From Gammaproteobacteria bacterium (GTDB lineage: Bacteria > Pseudomonadota > Gammaproteobacteria > Thiohalomonadales > Thiohalomonadaceae), in assembly GCA_023228645.1 (NCBI GenBank), contig JALOAT010000009.1, positions 1 through 64,000 of the forward strand: a stretch of DNA of 64,000 nt, in the 5' to 3' direction. Positions 60,272 to 64,000 of the stretch are shown piece by piece. The stretch's first letter is position 1; every line of letters begins with the position of its first letter. The notes beneath the pieces are model-generated. The model saw only the letters and a list, made by a program, of their open reading frames with translations, was not told the origin of the DNA and searched no databases. The translations under genes and the position numbers were made by a program.

Positions 60272-60314
60272 ATGCTAGGGGGCGCCGTCATGCCGGCGCA
60301 TTGAAATTCATCAA
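60272..60314 (-). promoter_or_regulatory. FNR-type (class II) promoter upstream of the TorD-like gene
   Basis: On the minus strand TTGATGAATTTCAA (60314-60301) matches the FNR/ANR box TTGAT-N4-ATCAA at nine of ten positions. A -10-like TAGCAT lies at 60277-60272. This puts the box centre about 42 bases before the predicted start, the class II FNR spacing. The box overlaps the stop end of the FNR-like gene next door. Confidence 0.65.
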
Positions 60315-61000
60315 TCGGCGCTGAGACGCTTCAGAGCGGCGAGGTCGCAACGGAAGCCGTGGCTGGATTCGGAGAGGAATCCCTTACGCTTGAGCTCGGC
60401 CACTACACGGCTCGCCGACTCTGTGGTGACGCCGAGCATGGCGCCCATGTCCTTGCGGCTGAATAGCGGACACAGTCCCACCCCGCTGTCGTCGACCACA
60501 CGCAATAGCAGCCTCACCACCCGTTGGCGCGCGGAACCGGTGGAGAGTTCGGTGAGCCACGCCTCGGCCTCGCTCAGCGCACGGTGCCAGCGCCGCAGCA
60601 ACTCCTGATGCAACGCAGGGTTTTCCCGATCGAGCCGGCTCAGCACGCTGAACGGCAGCCGGCACAGCTCCGCGCGCTGCACCGCGATGGCGTCGTGCTG
60701 ATAGCGCTGGCCGAGCAGGCCTTCCAGACCCAGCACGTCGCAAGGCCGCACCAGCCGCACGATGCGCTGCGTGCCATCCGGGAGGTATTGCACCAATTTC
60801 ACCACGCCCGAGCGCAGGGTGAAGGCAGCCGTGCCGGCACTGCCCATGCGGTACAGGGATTCACCCGGTGCAATCACCAACTCCTCGATACTGTCCTGCA
60901 ATTCTTCCAGCAGGGGCTCGTCGAGGCCGGCAAACAGCACCGAACCGCGCATTGCGCAGAATCGGCAATCAGGTTCGCAGTGCTTGGGTTTTTCGCTCAT
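60311..61000 (-). CDS. FNR-like Crp family transcriptional regulator
   Basis: A 229-residue regulator. N-terminal cysteines C8, C12 and C15 (KHCEPDCRFC) and a later C87 (VRLVRPCDVLG) could ligate an FNR-type Fe-S cluster. The cyclic-nucleotide-like effector domain includes LVIAPGESLYRMGSAGTAAF. The C-terminal helix-turn-helix has TTESASRVV, the E-x2-SR signature that reads TTGAT half-sites. I chose the ATG at 61000; the frame extends to 61192 without similarity. It is probably an O2 or redox sensor. An FNR-type box in front of the next gene suggests local control. Confidence 0.9.
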   Translation of the reverse strand: MSEKPKHCEPDCRFCAMRGSVLFAGLDEPLLEELQDSIEELVIAPGESLYRMGSAGTAAFTLRSGVVKLVQYLPDGTQRIVRLVRPCDVLGLEGLLGQRYQHDAIAVQRAELCRLPFSVLSRLDRENPALHQELLRRWHRALSEAEAWLTELSTGSARQRVVRLLLRVVDDSGVGLCPLFSRKDMGAMLGVTTESASRVVAELKRKGFLSESSHGFRCDLAALKRLSAD

Positions 61001-61318
61001 GAAAGACAACCATGGAAGTCGCTGGATTGTAACCTGCTTTCGCGCTAAAAACCTGCCGGCATCGTTACTAGGGAAACGCTGGTTTAATCGGCGTTTTCCG
61101 CGGCGCATGGATGTGCGGCCATTCTCGAAATGAAGGTGGGCGAAAACCACGCCTTTGCCCGCCGTGCGCTGAGAAAGCCAGGATGGCTTCATTCAGCGCT
61201 TTCTTAGGGAGTTTTCGTATGTGCGCGGCGGGATACGGCTTCTTCGCCCGCGGCACACGCTGGTTTCGCTGCGCTTTATCCGGGCTACCTTTGCAATAAG
61301 AATCGAGGAAGCCCGGCC
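61001..61318. other. intergenic stretch with a strong hairpin
   Basis: No gene is convincing here. At 61166-61199 GCGCTGA pairs with TCAGCGC, with a nested AGCC/GGCT stem, followed by TTTCTTAGGG; this could be a terminator or a repeat remnant. The stretch CACGCTGGTTTCGCTGCGCT then TTATCCGGGCTACC near 61255-61288 resembles dispersed repeats of other proteobacteria. The promoter of the FNR-like gene should lie near 61001-61100. Confidence 0.4.
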
Positions 61319-61474
61319 ATGATGCTGCTGCGTGTGGTCGCCACCGTGCTGATACCGCCCTTGGGCGTTTTTCTTCGCCACGGTCTGCGCCGGCAGTTCT
61401 GGCTGGCCCTGTTGCTCACATTGGTCGGCTACGTGCCGGGCGTGGTCTACGCGGTGTGGACCATCACCCGGTAG
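61319..61474 (+). CDS. YqaE/Pmp3 family small membrane protein
   Basis: A 51-residue protein with two transmembrane helices: MMLLRVVATVLIPPLGVFLR and LALLLTLVGYVPGVVYAVWT. The PPLGVFL turn and the spacing match the Pmp3/YqaE family, linked to membrane potential and stress in other organisms. GAGGA lies about nine bases upstream. A second ATG directly follows the first. It precedes ku by 30 bases on the same strand. Confidence 0.85.
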   Translation: MMLLRVVATVLIPPLGVFLRHGLRRQFWLALLLTLVGYVPGVVYAVWTITR

Positions 61475-61504
61475 GCCGCCTACGCCTCGAACAGGTCATC
61501 GCCC

Positions 61505-62407
61505 ATGCCACGCGCCATCTGGAAGGGCAGTATCAGTTTCGGTCTGGTCCACGTGCCCGTATCGCTCTACCCCGGGGAAAAACGTGACGAACTGCGCTTG
61601 TCCATGCTCGATGCGCAGGACTTCGCACCGGTGGGCTACAAGCGCATCAACAAGAACACGGGCGAAGAGGTACCCAGCGAGCGCATCGTGCGCGGCTATG
61701 AGTACGAAAAGGGCGAATACGTGGTGCTCACCGGCGAAGACCTCAAGCGCGCCAACGTCGAGGCGACCCAGACGGTGGAGATTGTAGACTTCGTGGACGC
61801 CGGCAAGATCGCCCTCACCTATTACGACCGCCCCTACTACCTCGAACCCCAGAAGCGCGGCGAAAAGGCCTACGCCCTGCTGCGGGAGACCCTCAAGCGC
61901 ACCGGCAAGGTCGGCATCGCCAAGGTGGTGCTGCATACCCGCGAACACCTCGCCGCGCTGGTGCCTCAGGGCGACCTGCTGCTTTTGGATTTGCTGCGCT
62001 ACCAGGACGAGATCCGCCCCGCCGAGGCACTGAAGCTACCCCGGGGCGACGTGCAGGAACTCGGCATCTCCGACAAGGAACTGGCCATGGCGCAGACCCT
62101 GGTGGAGAGCATGGTGGACGAGTGGCACCCGGAGAAGTACCGCGACGAATACCGTGACGACGTGCTCAAGCTGGTGGACGAAAAACTGGCGGCGGGGCAG
62201 ACACACGTCATCGAGACCGCTCCCGCCGAGGCGCCGCGGCGCGCCGAGGTCATCGATCTCATGACCCAGCTCAAGCGCAGCGTGGAACAGCGCCAGGCGC
62301 AAAGGAAGGTTGCAGCGGATGACGGCGGCCCACGCCCGGCGCGCCGACCACCGCGCCCGCGCCGCGCCACCGCGGCCAAGGACGGCGAGGACCGCCCGCG
62401 GCCCTGA
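61505..62407 (+). CDS. ku: non-homologous end-joining protein Ku
   Basis: Binds DNA double-strand ends and recruits LigD. It has 300 residues. It starts MPRAIWKGSISFGLVHVPVS; EEVPSERIVRGYEYEKGEYV and PQKRGEKAYALLRETLKRTG are characteristic of the core ring, and the C-terminal tail is Arg/Pro/Lys-rich (about 265-300). A ligD gene begins about 190 bp downstream on the same strand, giving a complete bacterial NHEJ pair, although a repeat element lies between them. Confidence 0.96.
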   Translation: MPRAIWKGSISFGLVHVPVSLYPGEKRDELRLSMLDAQDFAPVGYKRINKNTGEEVPSERIVRGYEYEKGEYVVLTGEDLKRANVEATQTVEIVDFVDAGKIALTYYDRPYYLEPQKRGEKAYALLRETLKRTGKVGIAKVVLHTREHLAALVPQGDLLLLDLLRYQDEIRPAEALKLPRGDVQELGISDKELAMAQTLVESMVDEWHPEKYRDEYRDDVLKLVDEKLAAGQTHVIETAPAEAPRRAEVIDLMTQLKRSVEQRQAQRKVAADDGGPRPARRPPRPRRATAAKDGEDRPRP

Positions 62408-62421
62408 GGAAAAGAAGACTT

Positions 62422-62568
62422 GAACACAGAGGCGCAGAGACACAGAGAACACAGAGGAATTCATATGCGCCGGCGCCTCTCTCCGATGACATTCACCGCG
62501 CTGGTAACCGCACGCGCCCTTGAGTTCACCTCTGCGTCCTCTGAGTCTCTGCGCCTCTGCGTTGGGCC
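62422..62568. repeat. 147-bp inverted-repeat element between ku and ligD, CACAGAG flavour
   Basis: The left arm reads AACACAGAGGCGCAGAGACA then CAGAGAACACAGAGG. The right arm (62529-62568) reads CCTCTGCGTCCTCTGAGTCT then CTGCGCCTCTGCGTT. They are complementary across about 70 bases of unrelated loop. It has the same flavour as the element between gatA and gatB. Confidence 0.88.
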
Positions 62569-62593
62569 TTTTCTTCTCCATCGGACCTAGCGG

Positions 62594-64000
62594 ATGGACC
62601 GGCTGCGGGAATACGAGCGCCGGCGCGACTTTCGCCGTACGCCGGAACCCCCGGGCAAACGCGCAGTGGAAGGTGGTGCGCGCTTCGTCATCCAGAAGCA
62701 CGCGGCGCGTCGCCTGCACTACGACCTGCGCCTGGAGCTCGATGGCGTCCTGAAGAGTTGGGCGGTCCCCAAGGGTCCGAGCCTCGATCCCTCCGAGAAA
62801 CGCCTCGCCGTGCACGTGGAGGATCACCCGCTCGATTACGCGGACTTCGAGGGCGTGATCCCGGCTGGGCAATACGGCGCCGGAACCGTCATGGTCTGGG
62901 ACACCGGCACCTGGGAGGCGGTAGGCGACGCGCGCGAGGGTTACCGCAAGGGGCGATTGCATTTGCGCCTCACCGGCGCGCGGCTGCGTGGCGAATGGGT
63001 GTTGGCGCGCATGCACGGCGCCGAGGCCGGCGAAAACAAGCAAAACTGGCTGTTGCTGAAGGTGCGTGACGCCTACGCGCGGCCCGGCGCAAGCGCCGAC
63101 GACGACCGGGCGGTGAGCGTGCTGTCGGGCCGCACCCTGGCGGAGATCGGCGCCCATCCCGAGTTCACCTGGGGCGAGTCCGGGCGCGAGCGCGCCGAGC
63201 CGCCGCACACGGAGGCGCTGCCGCCCATGATCGGCGCGCAACTGGCCACCCTGGTGAGTGCGCCGCCGCGCGGACCCGACTGGCTGCACGAGATCAAGTT
63301 CGACGGTTACCGCACCCTGTGCCGCATCGAGCGCGGCAAGGTGACGCTGTTCTCGCGCAACGGCAAGGACTGGACCGGCCGTTTCGGCGCCCTCGCGCGC
63401 GCGGTACGCGCCCTGCCGCTGCACTCCGGCTGGCTGGATGGCGAAGTGGCCGTGTTGCTGCCCGACGGCCGCACCAGTTTCGGCGGCCTGCAGCAGGCAC
63501 TCAGCGCTGGGCGCGACCACGATCTCGTGTATTTCCTGTTCGACCTGCTGTATGCCAACGGCGAAGACCTCACGCGCCGGCCGCTGCGCGAGCGCAAGGC
63601 GTTGCTCGCCGGTCTGCTCGAACACCTGGGCACCGCGGTGTCGCCGCTGCGCCTGGCCGAACACATCGAGGGCGACGGCGAGGCGGTGTTCCAGGAGGCC
63701 TGTCGGCTCGGCCTCGAGGGCGTGGTCTCCAAGCGCGCCGGCGCCGGCCACGTGCCGGCGCGCACCCGCGACTGGCTGAAGGTGAAGTGCCTGGCGCGCC
63801 AGGAATTCGTGATTGGCGGGTTTTCCGCGCCGAGCGGCGCGCGGTCGGGCTTCGGCGCCCTGCTGCTCGGTGTCTACGAGGGGCCGCGCCTGCGTTACGT
63901 GGGGCGGGTGGGTACGGGCTTCGACGAAGCCACACTGCGCGATCTGCGCGCGCGGCTCGATGCCTTGGTCATGCCCGTTTCGCCCTTTGCCGACGCCGTC
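62594..64000 (+). CDS. ligD: ATP-dependent DNA ligase LigD, 5' part
   Basis: The first 469 codons of LigD, cut by the window end. The 3'-phosphoesterase domain comes first (about 35-165; HAARRLHYDLRLELDG, VEDHPLDYADFEGVIPAGQY). The ligase domain begins near residue 210 with the adenylated Lys in HEIKFDGYRTLC, followed by WLDGEVAVL, EGVVSKRAG and DWLKVKCLARQEFVIGGF. PE-ligase order suggests the Pseudomonas-type arrangement, with a polymerase domain expected beyond 64000. The ATG at 62594 has only a weak ribosome-binding site, because the repeat element ends 25 bases upstream. Confidence 0.95.
   Translation, partial: MDRLREYERRRDFRRTPEPPGKRAVEGGARFVIQKHAARRLHYDLRLELDGVLKSWAVPKGPSLDPSEKRLAVHVEDHPLDYADFEGVIPAGQYGAGTVMVWDTGTWEAVGDAREGYRKGRLHLRLTGARLRGEWVLARMHGAEAGENKQNWLLLKVRDAYARPGASADDDRAVSVLSGRTLAEIGAHPEFTWGESGRERAEPPHTEALPPMIGAQLATLVSAPPRGPDWLHEIKFDGYRTLCRIERGKVTLFSRNGKDWTGRFGALARAVRALPLHSGWLDGEVAVLLPDGRTSFGGLQQALSAGRDHDLVYFLFDLLYANGEDLTRRPLRERKALLAGLLEHLGTAVSPLRLAEHIEGDGEAVFQEACRLGLEGVVSKRAGAGHVPARTRDWLKVKCLARQEFVIGGFSAPSGARSGFGALLLGVYEGPRLRYVGRVGTGFDEATLRDLRARLDALVMPVSPFADAV

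Noticed and set aside
61111..61299. Short frames in both directions between the FNR-like gene and the Pmp3-like gene
   Set aside because: They cover a hairpin and repeat-like sequence, lack ribosome-binding sites and show no similarity to known small proteins.

Overview
The window is 64 kb of high-GC DNA from a gammaproteobacterium. The evidence is the gene order (pth-rplY-prs-tRNA-ispE-lolB, hemA-prfA, mreBCD-mrdA-rodA-mltB-rlpA-dacA-dat-ybeD-lipB-lipA) and an E. coli-like bd oxidase with CydX and CydDC. A sulfide:quinone oxidoreductase of the Acidithiobacillus type points to a sulfur-oxidising lineage. I cannot name the genus. Most of the window is chromosomal core with accessory patches.

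Layout. 1-310: a broken GxxExxY gene and a repeat arm. 315-6077 (minus): pth, rplY, prs, tRNA-Gln, ispE, lolB and a TPR lipoprotein. 6234-13138: hemA and prfA, then a reverse-strand iron block (dps, feoC, feoB, feoA, with a Fur-like box), then prmC. 13163-16550: a hypothetical protein, an E1-like enzyme with a JAMM peptidase, a small outer-membrane protein and hslO. 16759-20119 (minus): gatB, gatA, gatC. 20254-32016: the cell-elongation, peptidoglycan and lipoate-synthesis block. 32417-36587: a propeller lipoprotein, an L,D-transpeptidase and a TPR partner. 36736-44482: three cyclic-di-GMP proteins (HD-GYP, a giant periplasmic-sensor HD-GYP and a heme-motif GGDEF). 44554-45636: a glycosyltransferase-like protein. 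45819-56061: a FisR-like sigma-54 activator, cydABX, sqr, and convergent cydD-cydC. 56062-57951: decayed DNA with a chemoreceptor pseudogene. 58109-61000: small unknown genes, a NifX-like protein, a TorD-like chaperone and an FNR-like regulator. 61319-64000: a Pmp3-like peptide, ku and the start of ligD (NHEJ).

How the parts may work together. The strongest candidate system is 45819-56061. The activator has three cysteines (C49, C60, C67) with the spacing reported for the sulfane-sulfur sensor FisR, and a good -24/-12 promoter lies between it and cydA. The bd oxidase is followed by SQR and, convergently, by its CydDC assembly exporter. This suggests sulfide or polysulfide sensing coupled to a sulfide-tolerant quinol oxidase. 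A second circuit is an FNR-like protein beside a class II-type FNR promoter in front of a TorD-like gene.

The intergenic spaces are loaded with short inverted-repeat elements. Their arms are built from 7-9 nt units in at least four sequence flavours (GCGGAGG, CACAGAG, CACGGGGG, GTGAGGC). They sit between gatA and gatB, mreB and mreC, lipB and lipA, and ku and ligD. A separate palindromic REP-like family (core CAACGTGACCTACG) forms a 90-bp tandem array. One arm lies directly upstream of the GxxExxY pseudogene, suggesting that this gene family and the repeats are linked.
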